In this document: positions 24,129-31,561 of the stretch, one piece after another
Layout of the letters: every line of letters starts with the position of its first letter
Numbering within the stretch: position 1 is the first letter of the stretch
Assembly: GCA_023417515.1 (NCBI GenBank)
Contig: JAEZFL010000038.1
Coordinates: 1-37,978, forward strand
Source: Pseudomonadota bacterium
Lineage (GTDB): Bacteria; Pseudomonadota; Alphaproteobacteria; Sphingomonadales; Sphingomonadaceae
Length of the DNA stretch: 37,978 nt
Direction: 5' to 3'
Notes under the pieces: generated by a model
Seen by the model: only the letters and a program-made list of their open reading frames with translations
Told to the model about the DNA's origin: nothing
Databases searched by the model: none
Program-made: the position numbers and the translations under genes

Positions 24129-25048
24129 TGGCGATCCGGGTCGCCATCGTCGGCTACGGCAAGATCGCCAGGGACCAACACGTCCCGGCGATCGCCGCCG
24201 ATCCCCGCTTCGAGCTGGTCGCCATCTCGACCCGAAGCGCCGATCATGGCAGCGGCCTGCCCTGCTATTCTGAGCCGGCGCGGTTGTTCGAAGAGTTTCG
24301 CGGAAAGCTCGACGCGGTGGCGATCTGCACGCCGCCGATCGTCCGCCACGCCATCGCGCGCGACGCGCTCCGGGCCGGCCTTCACGTCCTCTTGGAAAAG
24401 CCGCCGGCGGCGACTCTCGGCGAGATCGAGCATCTCGACACCATCGCCCGCGAGACCGGCCGAACCCTCTACACCGGCTGGCACTCCCAGCATGCCGCCG
24501 GCGTCGCCAAGGCGCGCGAGGCGCTCGCCTGCGCGAAGGTCGCGAAGCTCCGCATCTCCTGGCTCGAGGACGTGCGCAAATGGCATCCCGGCCAGGAATG
24601 GATCTGGGCGCCCGGCGGCTTCGGCGTGTTCGATCCCGGCATCAACGCCTTGTCGATCGCCACCCGAATCCTGCCCGAGCCCCTGTTCGTGCGCGAGGCG
24701 ACCATGCTCGTCCCCGCAAACAAGCAGGCGCCGATCGCCGCCACTCTCACCTTCTCCGGCGAGGACATGAGCGCCGAGATGGACTGGCGATTCAGCGAAG
24801 GCGAGCAATGGACGATCCGCGTCGAGACGGAAGCCGGCGACGCCGTTGAGCTGCGCGACGGCGGCGCCCGCCTGCTGATCGGCGGCGACGAACAGCCACT
24901 CGGCAAGCATGGCGAATATCCATCCATCTACGACCGCTTCGCCGGGCTCGTCGAGCGCGGCGAGAGCGAGGTCGACCGCGAGCCTCTGCGCATCGTCGCG
25001 GACGCCTTCATGGTCGGCCGGCGCGAGCCCACCGAGCCGTTCCTGTGA
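24128..25048 (+). CDS. Sugar 1-dehydrogenase, Gfo/Idh/MocA family (galactose/arabinose type)
   Basis: This 306-aa enzyme is predicted to oxidise D-galactose to D-galactono-lactone with NAD(P)+. It begins with the nucleotide-binding VAIVGYGKIARDQHVPAI (residues 5-22) and contains VLLEKPPAATLGEI with the family Lys91, TGWHSQHAAGV, and VRKWHPGQEWIWAPGGFGVFDPGINALSIATRILPE (extent about 150-186). This last segment is very like the L-arabinose 1-dehydrogenase of Azospirillum and the D-galactose dehydrogenase of pseudomonads. These enzymes often accept D-galactose, L-arabinose and D-fucose, so more than one sugar may be used; neighbouring dgoDKA points to galactose. ATG 24128 overlaps the dgoA stop. 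Confidence 0.88.
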   Translation: MAIRVAIVGYGKIARDQHVPAIAADPRFELVAISTRSADHGSGLPCYSEPARLFEEFRGKLDAVAICTPPIVRHAIARDALRAGLHVLLEKPPAATLGEIEHLDTIARETGRTLYTGWHSQHAAGVAKAREALACAKVAKLRISWLEDVRKWHPGQEWIWAPGGFGVFDPGINALSIATRILPEPLFVREATMLVPANKQAPIAATLTFSGEDMSAEMDWRFSEGEQWTIRVETEAGDAVELRDGGARLLIGGDEQPLGKHGEYPSIYDRFAGLVERGESEVDREPLRIVADAFMVGRREPTEPFL

Positions 25049-25081
25049 GGCGCAGCTTTTGCTTCGCCGCCAAATGTGTGA

Positions 25082-25094
25082 TTGATCGGACATG
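25082..25094. promoter_or_regulatory. Weaker operator-like site D upstream of gntR
   Basis: TTGAT-CGG-ACATG matches site A and the second half of site B at most positions (TTKATCGGAYA), but its right arm is degenerate. It lies 33 bases before the preferred gntR start and would fit autoregulation. Confidence 0.3.
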
Positions 25095-25126
25095 GAATGA
25101 TCGAGGCTAGGCAGGAGGTGCGGGGA

Positions 25127-25855
25127 GTGGCGAGCGACGCGGCCGGCCTTCAGGCGTCCGCCGCCGGGGGGCGCAACCTCACTTACGGCCTGCTCGACGC
25201 GTTGGGGCGAGCGATCGTCACCGGTCGCTATGCCGACAGTCACTTTCCCACCGAGGCCGAGCTCGCCAAGCAGCATGGCGTCAGCCGCTCGGTGACCCGC
25301 GAGGCGGTCAAGATGCTGACCGCCAAGGGCCTGCTCACCGCCCGGCCGCGCAAGGGCACGACGGTTCAGCCTTCTTCCTCCTGGAACCTGTTCGATCCCG
25401 ACGTCCTGCGCTGGCTGCTCGAGCGCAAATTCTCGCTGGAGCTTCTCCGCCAGTTCACCGAGCTTCGAATCGCGATGGAGCCGGCCGCGGCCGCCCTCGC
25501 CGCCAAGGCCGCCGACGAAAACGGCCTCGCCGCGATCCGCGCCGGCTATGAGCGGATGGAGTCGGCGGAAGCCGGCGGCGACGATCCGCTCGAATCCGAC
25601 ATCGCCTTCCACATCGCCATCCTCAATGCCTGCGCCAATCCCTTTTACCAGCAGTTCCGCGACGTGGTGGAGACTGCGCTTAGGACCTCGATCCGCTTCA
25701 CCAACCGCTTCAAGGGGCGCACCGCCAGCCTCCCGCAGCATCTCCAGGTGCTGAATGCGATCGAAAAGCGTGATTCCCACGGGGCCAAAGCCGGCATGAC
25801 CGCGTTGATCGCCGACGTCATGACTCTGATCGCGGACGCCGAAGGGAAGGCCTGA
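25127..25855 (+). CDS. GntR-family regulator, FadR subfamily (DgoR-like)
   Basis: A 242-aa sugar-acid-responsive repressor type. GTG 25127 is preferred: AGGAGG sits 8 bases upstream (25113-25118). In-frame TTG 25082 and ATG 25097 are alternatives but lack such a site and would place the operator-like site D inside or against the gene. The winged helix spans about residues 15-80 (LLDALGRAIVTGRY, FPTEAELAKQHGVSRSVTREAVKMLTAKGLL, RKGTTV). The C-terminal FCD domain has the metal-binding pattern ESDIAFHIAILNACANPFY and LPQHLQVLNAI. E. coli DgoR, of the same subfamily, controls dgo genes in response to D-galactonate. Position inside the operon, one base before the lactonase gene, supports the same job here. 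Confidence 0.9.
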   Translation: MASDAAGLQASAAGGRNLTYGLLDALGRAIVTGRYADSHFPTEAELAKQHGVSRSVTREAVKMLTAKGLLTARPRKGTTVQPSSSWNLFDPDVLRWLLERKFSLELLRQFTELRIAMEPAAAALAAKAADENGLAAIRAGYERMESAEAGGDDPLESDIAFHIAILNACANPFYQQFRDVVETALRTSIRFTNRFKGRTASLPQHLQVLNAIEKRDSHGAKAGMTALIADVMTLIADAEGKA

Positions 25856-25856
25856 C

Positions 25857-26714
25857 ATGGAGTGCATCGCGGACGTCCGGGCGACGCTCGGAGAGGGTCC
25901 GATATGGGTCGAGCGCGAGCAGGCGCTCTACTGGGTCGACATCCCCGAGAAGAAGCTGTTCCGCTGGTCCGAGGCGGACGGGACTCAAGTGATCGACCCG
26001 GGTCTCCACGTCTGCTCGATCCTGCCGCGTGCGAGAGGCGGCTTCATCGGCGCAGGCTATGACGGGTTCCTGGACATCGATTTCGACCAGGACCGGATTG
26101 GCCTGATCGGCAATCCCGAGCCGGAGCTCGACACCAACCGATTCAATGACGGAAAGGTCGACCGCGAGGGCCGCTTCTGGGCCGGCACCATGGACCGGTT
26201 CGAGCGGGAAGACAGCGGCTCGCTCTACCGGCTCGACCCGGACTTCGACTGGACCAGGGTCGACAGCGGCTACCGCGTCACCAACGGCCCGGCCTTCAGC
26301 CTCGATGGCCGCACGATGTATCACACGGATTCGGCGATCCAGCGGGTCTACGCCTTCGATCTCGCGGCCGACGGCACCGTCTCCAACCGCCGCACCTTCC
26401 TGCAGTTCGGCGAGGGCGATTTCTACCCGGACGGGATGACCGTCGATTCAGAGGATTGCCTGTGGATCGCCTTCTGGGGCGGCTGGTGCGTTCGCCGCTT
26501 CTCGCCGACCGGCGAGCGGCTTCAGGAGATCGCCGTCCCCGCCCAGCTCGTGACGAGCTGCGCGTTCGGCGGCCCCGAGGTGGACCGACTGTTCATCACC
26601 ACCGCGTCCCGCGGCCTTTCGCCCGAGGAATTGGCCGGGCAGCCGCAGGCGGGCGGCCTGTTCATGACCGTTCCCGGCGTCCGGGGCGTTCCGGAACCGC
26701 TCTTCGCCGGCTGA
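25857..26714 (+). CDS. SMP-30/gluconolactonase-family sugar lactonase
   Basis: A 285-aa six-bladed propeller lactone hydrolase, predicted to open D-galactono-lactone to D-galactonate between the dehydrogenase and DgoD. Divalent-metal ligands are visible: Glu13 in LGEGPIW, Asn143 in VTNGPAFS, Asp192 in YPDGMTVD, plus the substrate-loop NRFNDGKVDREGRFWAGTMD (about 94-113). ATG 25857 follows the gntR stop by one base, so the two are probably coupled. There is no signal peptide, so it is cytoplasmic. Specificity between galactono- and arabino-lactone cannot be separated from sequence. Confidence 0.9.
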   Translation: MECIADVRATLGEGPIWVEREQALYWVDIPEKKLFRWSEADGTQVIDPGLHVCSILPRARGGFIGAGYDGFLDIDFDQDRIGLIGNPEPELDTNRFNDGKVDREGRFWAGTMDRFEREDSGSLYRLDPDFDWTRVDSGYRVTNGPAFSLDGRTMYHTDSAIQRVYAFDLAADGTVSNRRTFLQFGEGDFYPDGMTVDSEDCLWIAFWGGWCVRRFSPTGERLQEIAVPAQLVTSCAFGGPEVDRLFITTASRGLSPEELAGQPQAGGLFMTVPGVRGVPEPLFAG

Positions 26715-26727
26715 CCTGGCGAGCCCC

Positions 26728-26743
26728 AAGGAGAAGACCAATC
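26728..26743 (+). promoter_or_regulatory. Shine-Dalgarno positioned on an ATC codon, not on the first ATG, of the GH1 gene
   Basis: AAGGAG (26728-26733) is 7 bases before ATC 26741 but 19 before the first in-frame ATG at 26753. Reading from ATC adds the residues IANF ahead of MFATGIENS. Either a non-standard initiation codon or a base change from ATG to ATC would explain the spacing. Confidence 0.4.
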
Positions 26744-26752
26744 GCCAACTTC

Positions 26753-28051
26753 ATGTTCGCGACCGGGATCGAGAACAGCATCCCGACCATCGACAACGGC
26801 CGCACCCGTGTCGACCAGATGGAATCCTGCGGCCACTACAAGCATTGGAAGCTCGACTTCGACTGCGTCGAGGAGATCGGCCTCCACTATCTGCGCTACG
26901 GGCCGCCGCTCCACACCACCTATACCGGCCCCGGCGAATATGACTGGGAATTCGCCGACGTCACGCTCGCGGACCTCAAGCGCCGCGGCATCGTGCCGAT
27001 CATCGACCTGTGCCATTTCGGAGTCCCCGACTGGATCGGCGACTTCCAGAACCCCGATTTCCCGCAGCTGTTCGCGCTCTATGCGGGCGCCTTCGCCGAG
27101 CGCTATCCCTGGGTGCAGCTCTACACGCCGGTCAACGAGATGTTCATCTGCGCCGTCTTCTCGGCGAAATATGGCTGGTGGAACGAGCAGGGGAAGACGG
27201 ACCGGACGTTCGTCACGGCCTTGAAGCACATCGTCAAGGCGAACGTCATGGCGATGATCGAGATCCTGAAGCATCGCCCCGACGCGATCTTCATCCAGAG
27301 CGAATCGTCGGAATATTTCCACGCCGACAGTCCGGCGGCGATCCACGACGCCGAGGTGATGAACCGCGTCCGCTTCCTGTCGCTCGACCTCAACTACGGC
27401 AATCGCGTCAACAGCGACATGTACGAATATCTGCTCGAGCACGGCATGAGCCGCGAGGAATATAACTGGTTCCTCGAGCACCGCCTCAAGCAGCACTGCA
27501 TCCTGGGCAACGATTATTATTACACCAACGAGCACCGGGTGTTCGCGGACGGCCACACGACCTCGGCTGGCGAGGTGTTCGGCTATTCCGAGATCACCCG
27601 CCAATATTATGAGCGCTACGGCCTTCCGGTGATGCATACCGAGACCAATTTGCGCCAGGGCGAGCGCGGCGACGAGGCGGTGCAGTGGCTGTGGAAGGAA
27701 TGGGCCAACGTGCTGAGGATCCGCAACGTCGGAATCCCGACCGTCGGCTTCACCTGGTATTCGCTGACCGACCAGATGGACTGGGACACCGCGCTTCGCG
27801 AGAAGAACCACCGGGTCCACCCGGTCGGTCTCTACGATCTCGACCGCAACATCCGACCGGTCGGCAAGGCCTACAAGAAGCTGATCGCCGACTGGCGCGA
27901 AATCCTGCCCGCGCAGAGCATGTGCCTGGTCGTTCCGGTGAAGCCGCTCGCGCCGGAGCCCCAGCGGAGCGCTGCCGAGCGCCCGACGGGCACGCACGGC
28001 AGCGTCCACCCGCTGTTCAGCGAATCCGTCAGTCCGGAAACCGATGGTTGA
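26753..28051 (+). CDS. Family 1-like glycoside hydrolase
   Basis: A (beta/alpha)8-barrel glycosidase, 432 aa from ATG 26753; the true start may be four codons earlier (see the ribosome-binding-site entry). The acid/base is Glu129 in YTPVNEMFIC and the nucleophile Glu297 in PVMHTETNLR, corresponding to TFNEP and ITENG of classical GH1 enzymes. WYSLTDQMDWDTAL matches the WSLMDNFEW segment, and the end HPVGLYDLDRNIRPVGKAY matches the usual GLYYVD region. The motifs are clearly diverged, so this is a GH1-like subgroup rather than a standard beta-glucosidase. No signal peptide, thus cytoplasmic. As the last gene of the dgoK operon it probably releases galactose from an imported galactoside. The final about 40 residues are Pro/Ser-rich. 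Confidence 0.82.
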   Translation: MFATGIENSIPTIDNGRTRVDQMESCGHYKHWKLDFDCVEEIGLHYLRYGPPLHTTYTGPGEYDWEFADVTLADLKRRGIVPIIDLCHFGVPDWIGDFQNPDFPQLFALYAGAFAERYPWVQLYTPVNEMFICAVFSAKYGWWNEQGKTDRTFVTALKHIVKANVMAMIEILKHRPDAIFIQSESSEYFHADSPAAIHDAEVMNRVRFLSLDLNYGNRVNSDMYEYLLEHGMSREEYNWFLEHRLKQHCILGNDYYYTNEHRVFADGHTTSAGEVFGYSEITRQYYERYGLPVMHTETNLRQGERGDEAVQWLWKEWANVLRIRNVGIPTVGFTWYSLTDQMDWDTALREKNHRVHPVGLYDLDRNIRPVGKAYKKLIADWREILPAQSMCLVVPVKPLAPEPQRSAAERPTGTHGSVHPLFSESVSPETDG

Positions 28052-28054
28052 AAA

Positions 28055-28157
28055 CCCCTCCCCTTCAGGGGAGGGGCAAGGGGTGGGGGCGAGCCGCAGG
28101 CTCGCACGGCGCGAAGCGCCGCCTCCACCCCAACCCCTCCTCCGAAGAGGAGGGGCT
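28055..28157. repeat. Composite palindromic (REP-like) element, copy 2
   Basis: The element comprises a 10-bp stem at 28055-28064/28067-28076, two small hairpins (CGAGCC/GGCTCG and CGGCGC/GCGCCG near 28093-28125), and a closing CCCCTCCT/AGGAGGGG hairpin ending about 28157. The first 22 bases are identical to those at 37920-37941. It lies between the GH1 gene and the convergent 81-aa gene. Confidence 0.75.
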
Positions 28158-28166
28158 AGGCCTGTC

Positions 28167-28412
28167 TCAGGCGACGGCCCTCAGCTTGACCGGGCAGCTT
28201 CCGTAGCGGCCTTCGACGGCCGCCTCTTCCGCAGTCAGCGGACGAAGGAAGGAGACCGCGAGGTGGCGGCCGAACACGTCGTCGCCGCGCATGACCAGTT
28301 GGGCCTCGGCCTCGGCCGGCATCGCGTCGCGGATCTCGGTCAGTCGGGAAATCAGCGCGTCGAGCGACAGATGGTTGTCCAGCTCGACATAGTCCTTGAT
28401 CAATCTACTCAT
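28167..28412 (-). CDS. Small conserved-looking protein, 81 aa, unknown
   Basis: ATG 28412 follows a G-rich stretch that can serve as ribosome-binding site; a longer in-frame start at 28469 would add 19 residues rich in Pro/Gly and is unlikely. The protein is soluble: YVELDNHLSLDALISRLTEIRDAMP looks helical, and AQLVMRGDDVFGRHLAVSFLRPLTAEEAAVEGRY follows. I do not recognise the family. It separates the catabolic operon from the ABC transporter genes, all on the minus strand from here, and is followed by the palindromic repeat. Confidence 0.65.
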   Translation of the reverse strand: MSRLIKDYVELDNHLSLDALISRLTEIRDAMPAEAEAQLVMRGDDVFGRHLAVSFLRPLTAEEAAVEGRYGSCPVKLRAVA

Positions 28413-28553
28413 ACAACCCCCCCGGGTTGGCAGTGGGTGTTCATAACGCTTGGGGGATTCCCCCGCCAAGCATTGATCGAAATTTACTCACAGATAGTTT
28501 TCAAAGCTCTGAATTCCCCGGTTTCTCCTCGGAAAAAACTGTATCCAATTGTC

Positions 28554-29867
28554 TCAGAGCGACTGAGCGAGCAGCTCGTTGACCCGGCGCTCGGCGTCGG
28601 CGAGCGCCCGGTCGACCGGCTTGATCCCCGCCACAGCCGCTTCCAGCTCCTCGCCGATCAACCCCTGGATGGCCGACTGGCGCTGGACGTAGTCCGGCAG
28701 CTGCGCCCCCGTCGCTGCCATCGCGGCGATTCCGCTGCGGTGCGGAAGCCCCCTGAACTCCGCCGTCGCGAGCACCGACTGGAACGCAGGCAAATGCCCG
28801 GTCCGCGACCAGTCGAAATTATGCTCGGCAAGGAAGCGAAGGAACCGTCCGATCGCCTGCCGCTCCGCCGCCGAGCGCCCTCCGTCGCTCGGCATGACCC
28901 AGGCATGGCCGTCGACGAAGGCCGCCTCCTGCCCCCACAGCCGCGGGAAGGGAAGGACCGCATAACTACCGTAAAGCGGCCGCCCCTCGGTCTGCGCCTC
29001 GGCGTCATAGGGGCCGATCATCCAGGTCCCGGTCGGGAAGATGCCGCCCTCCCCGTTCATGAAGGCGGCGGTCGCGGCCGGGAAATCCTGGTTGCGGGTG
29101 ACGAGGTTCTGGGCGTTCAGGGCCTTGAAGAACTCGACGACCTGCCGCGCCTCGGGCGTGTCGAGGCGGATGTGGCGCTCGTCGGGGAATATCTCCACGC
29201 CCTGCGCGAGCAGATAGGTGTAGAGATTGGCGACGTGATAGTCGGGCGCGTTGACCTGGGCGAGAATGAGATAGGGCTTGCCGGTCGCCTCCTTGAAGCG
29301 GCGGGCATGCTCGATCAGCTCCTCTGGCGAGGTCGGCAGGATCGGCCGGTCGCCGTCCATCAGCCCGGCCTGGCGCATCAGGCCGGTGTTGATGTGCCAC
29401 AGCCGCCCGATCGTGTCCCACGGCAGGCCGAAGACCTGGCCGTCCTTGATCACCCCGGCTCGGCCCGCCTCGGTGAACGCCTCGGGCCCGATGCCGACCT
29501 GGCGCAGAATGCCGTCCATCGGCTCGAGCAGCCCCCTGCCCTGATAATCCGAGATGACCGACTGGTGCATGGTGACGAGGTCGGGCGGGTCGCCGGCGGC
29601 GATCTGCGCGGAGAGCTGCGGATAGCCGGGCCAGGCGACGACGTTGACCTTGAGGTCGATGTCGGGATTCTCGGCCTGGAACTTGTTGATCAGCGCGGTG
29701 AGGATCCCGCACTCGCCCTCGGCCTGGGAGACGTCGGTCATCTGTCCATAGACCGCGCCGCATTCGCCGAAGAAGCGCTGGACCACGATCTCGGTGCGGT
29801 CGTCGCTGCTCCCGCAGCCGGCCAGCGCCAGAGCGGCGCCGAGGATGATGGCGAGCCGCTTGATCAC
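28554..29867 (-). CDS. Sugar ABC transporter substrate-binding lipoprotein (CUT1 type)
   Basis: A 437-aa periplasmic binding protein anchored by a lipobox (LALAGC, Cys18). GTG 29867 overlaps the stop of the MalG-type permease gene by 4 bases. Family 1 extracellular solute-binding features are visible: LINKFQAENPDIDLKVNVV, YPQLSAQIAAGDPPDLVTMHQ, GRGLLEPMDGIL, FGLPWDTIGRLWHINTGLM, GEGGIFPTGTWMIGPYD and HAWVMPSDG. These proteins bind mono- or oligosaccharides and hand them to the two permeases encoded just upstream. It is the last gene of the four-gene transporter operon. CUT1 sugar ABC systems are uncommon in sphingomonads, which mostly use TonB receptors with MFS carriers. Ligand not readable from sequence; a galactoside is inferred. 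Confidence 0.9.
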   Translation of the reverse strand: MIKRLAIILGAALALAGCGSSDDRTEIVVQRFFGECGAVYGQMTDVSQAEGECGILTALINKFQAENPDIDLKVNVVAWPGYPQLSAQIAAGDPPDLVTMHQSVISDYQGRGLLEPMDGILRQVGIGPEAFTEAGRAGVIKDGQVFGLPWDTIGRLWHINTGLMRQAGLMDGDRPILPTSPEELIEHARRFKEATGKPYLILAQVNAPDYHVANLYTYLLAQGVEIFPDERHIRLDTPEARQVVEFFKALNAQNLVTRNQDFPAATAAFMNGEGGIFPTGTWMIGPYDAEAQTEGRPLYGSYAVLPFPRLWGQEAAFVDGHAWVMPSDGGRSAAERQAIGRFLRFLAEHNFDWSRTGHLPAFQSVLATAEFRGLPHRSGIAAMAATGAQLPDYVQRQSAIQGLIGEELEAAVAGIKPVDRALADAERRVNELLAQSL

Positions 29868-30697
29868 CGCGCCGCGGTCCCGGCCATGGCTCGGACGATC
29901 TGCTTCTGGAAGATGATGTAGACGATCAGGATCGGGATCGACGCGAACACCGCCTGAGCCATCAGGAAGCCGAGGCCGCTGGTCTGCGCATAGTTCATCT
30001 GCGCCGAGGCGAGGCCGACGGTCAGCGTGAAGCGGTCGCTGGTCGTCGCGGAGATGAGCGGCCACCAATAATCGTTCCACGCGGCGAGGAAGGTGAACAC
30101 CCCCAATGTCGCCTGCGCGGGGATGGTGAGCGGCAGGAGCACCTTCCAGAACAAGGTGAAGCGCGAGGCGCCGTCGAGCATCGCCGCCTCGTCGAGGTCG
30201 CGCGGGATCGCCCGGAAATATTGGGTCATGAAGAACACGCCGAACGATCCGGTCAGCCCGGGCAGCATCAGGCCGATATAGGAGTTGTGCAGCCCGAGCT
30301 CGGCGAAGAACTGGTGGCGCGGAAGGATCACCGCCTGCTCCGGAATGGCGAGGCCCAGCAGGACGAACACGAACAACGTGCGTCGGAACGGGAATTCCAG
30401 CCGCGCGAAGCCGTAGCCCGCGAGCGAGCACAGGATGAGCACGCCCGCGGTGGTGCCGAGCGACACGATCAGGCTGTTGAGCAGCCAGCGGGTCACCTGA
30501 GAGCCGAAGATCGCGCGGTAATTCTCAAGCGTATAGGGCGCGTTGAACGCTTCGCCGCTGTCACGCATCAGGTCGGCATTGCTCTTGAACGACAGCAGCA
30601 GCGTCCACAGCAGCGGCGTCAGCATGATCAGCGCGCCGATGGTGACCGCGATCAGGGCGGGCAGCGGCAACCGGTTGCGGGACGGTCCGGCGCTCAT
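29864..30697 (-). CDS. Sugar ABC transporter permease, MalG/UgpE type
   Basis: A 277-aa inner-membrane permease with about six hydrophobic segments, the first LPALIAVTIGALIMLTPLLW (about 12-31). The cytoplasmic EAA loop that contacts the ATPase is PRDLDEAAMLDGASRFTLFWKVLLPL. ATG 30697 overlaps the stop of the preceding permease (ATGA, 30694-30697), and its own stop overlaps the binding-protein start, so all are coupled. The frame is open further upstream but that part overlaps the other permease gene and is not used. Confidence 0.9.
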   Translation of the reverse strand: MSAGPSRNRLPLPALIAVTIGALIMLTPLLWTLLLSFKSNADLMRDSGEAFNAPYTLENYRAIFGSQVTRWLLNSLIVSLGTTAGVLILCSLAGYGFARLEFPFRRTLFVFVLLGLAIPEQAVILPRHQFFAELGLHNSYIGLMLPGLTGSFGVFFMTQYFRAIPRDLDEAAMLDGASRFTLFWKVLLPLTIPAQATLGVFTFLAAWNDYWWPLISATTSDRFTLTVGLASAQMNYAQTSGLGFLMAQAVFASIPILIVYIIFQKQIVRAMAGTAAR

Positions 30698-31560
30698 CGC
30701 TCGACCTCGCGGCGCGTGACCGCCCAATATTGGAAGAGCGTGACGCACAGGATGATCAGGAACAGCATCTCGGCGGCCGCGACCGCATAGCCGAGCTCCC
30801 AGCGGCCGAACGACACTTCGTAGATGAACAGCACGATGGTCCGCGACGCGCCGCTCGGCCCGCCGGCGGTCAGCAGCTGCGACTGGCCGAACAGCTGAAG
30901 CTGGGCCGCCGTCTGGAGCATGATGACCATGACCAGCGTGCGGCGCATCGACGGCAGAGTGATCCGCCAGAAGGTCGTCCATCGGCTCGCCCGGTCGAGC
31001 GCCGCCGCCTCGTAAATGTCATGCGGGATCTGCTGGAGGCCCGCCAGGAACACCATGATCGGGAAGCCCAGCGACCACCAGATCGTGGTCACCGCAAGCG
31101 CGGGAAGGACGAGGTCGGGATCGCTGAGAAAGGGTATCGGCTCGCCGCCGAGCGACGTCGTGATCTCGGCGATGAGGCCGGCATCGGGCGTCAGGATGAA
31201 TCGCCAGATCAGGGTGACGATGGTCACCGACAGAACCGAGGAACTGAAGAACACGCCGCGGAAGATGGCCGCCGTGCGCGTCGCCCGGTTGAGCGCCAGG
31301 GCAAGGAGCAGGGCGATGATCGTCAGCGGCGGAACGATCATCAAAGCGAGGATGAAGGTGTTGGTCAGCGACTGCCAGAAGATCGGGTCGGCGAGCAGCC
31401 GCGCATAATTGTCGAGCCCGACCCAGGTCCTTGCGCCGAACGGATCCGCCTTGTGGAAGCTGATGCCGATCCCGAGCAGCAGCGGATAGATCAGGATCGT
31501 CGCATAGACGATCAGGAAGGGTCCGACGAAGAGGAAGCCGTCGAGGCGCCGCCGGTTCAT
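30694..31560 (-). CDS. Sugar ABC transporter permease, MalF/UgpA type
   Basis: This 288-aa permease forms the heterodimeric channel with the MalG-type protein. It starts MNRRRLDGFLFVGPFLIVYATILIYPLLLG (extent residues 1-30), typical of the UgpA/LacF group, and has about six membrane segments. The EAA loop is PHDIYEAAALDRASRWTTFWRITLPSM. ATG 31560 follows the ATPase stop by one base. Confidence 0.9.
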   Translation of the reverse strand: MNRRRLDGFLFVGPFLIVYATILIYPLLLGIGISFHKADPFGARTWVGLDNYARLLADPIFWQSLTNTFILALMIVPPLTIIALLLALALNRATRTAAIFRGVFFSSSVLSVTIVTLIWRFILTPDAGLIAEITTSLGGEPIPFLSDPDLVLPALAVTTIWWSLGFPIMVFLAGLQQIPHDIYEAAALDRASRWTTFWRITLPSMRRTLVMVIMLQTAAQLQLFGQSQLLTAGGPSGASRTIVLFIYEVSFGRWELGYAVAAAEMLFLIILCVTLFQYWAVTRREVER

Positions 31561-31561
31561 C

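Noticed and set aside
25082..25126. TTG 25082 or ATG 25097 as start of the GntR regulator
   Set aside because: Neither has a usable ribosome-binding site, while GTG 25127 has AGGAGG at the correct distance and the earlier codons overlap the operator-like site.
24050..25867. A minus-strand frame of about 600 codons opposite the dehydrogenase and gntR genes
   Set aside because: Spans two well-identified plus-strand genes, shows no domains, and has low-information composition typical of antisense GC-rich frames.
28449..28472. Hairpin GCTTGG/CCAAGC as terminator of the ABC operon
   Set aside because: No T-run follows on the minus strand; it lies in the probable promoter or leader region of the 81-aa gene, so its role is unclear.
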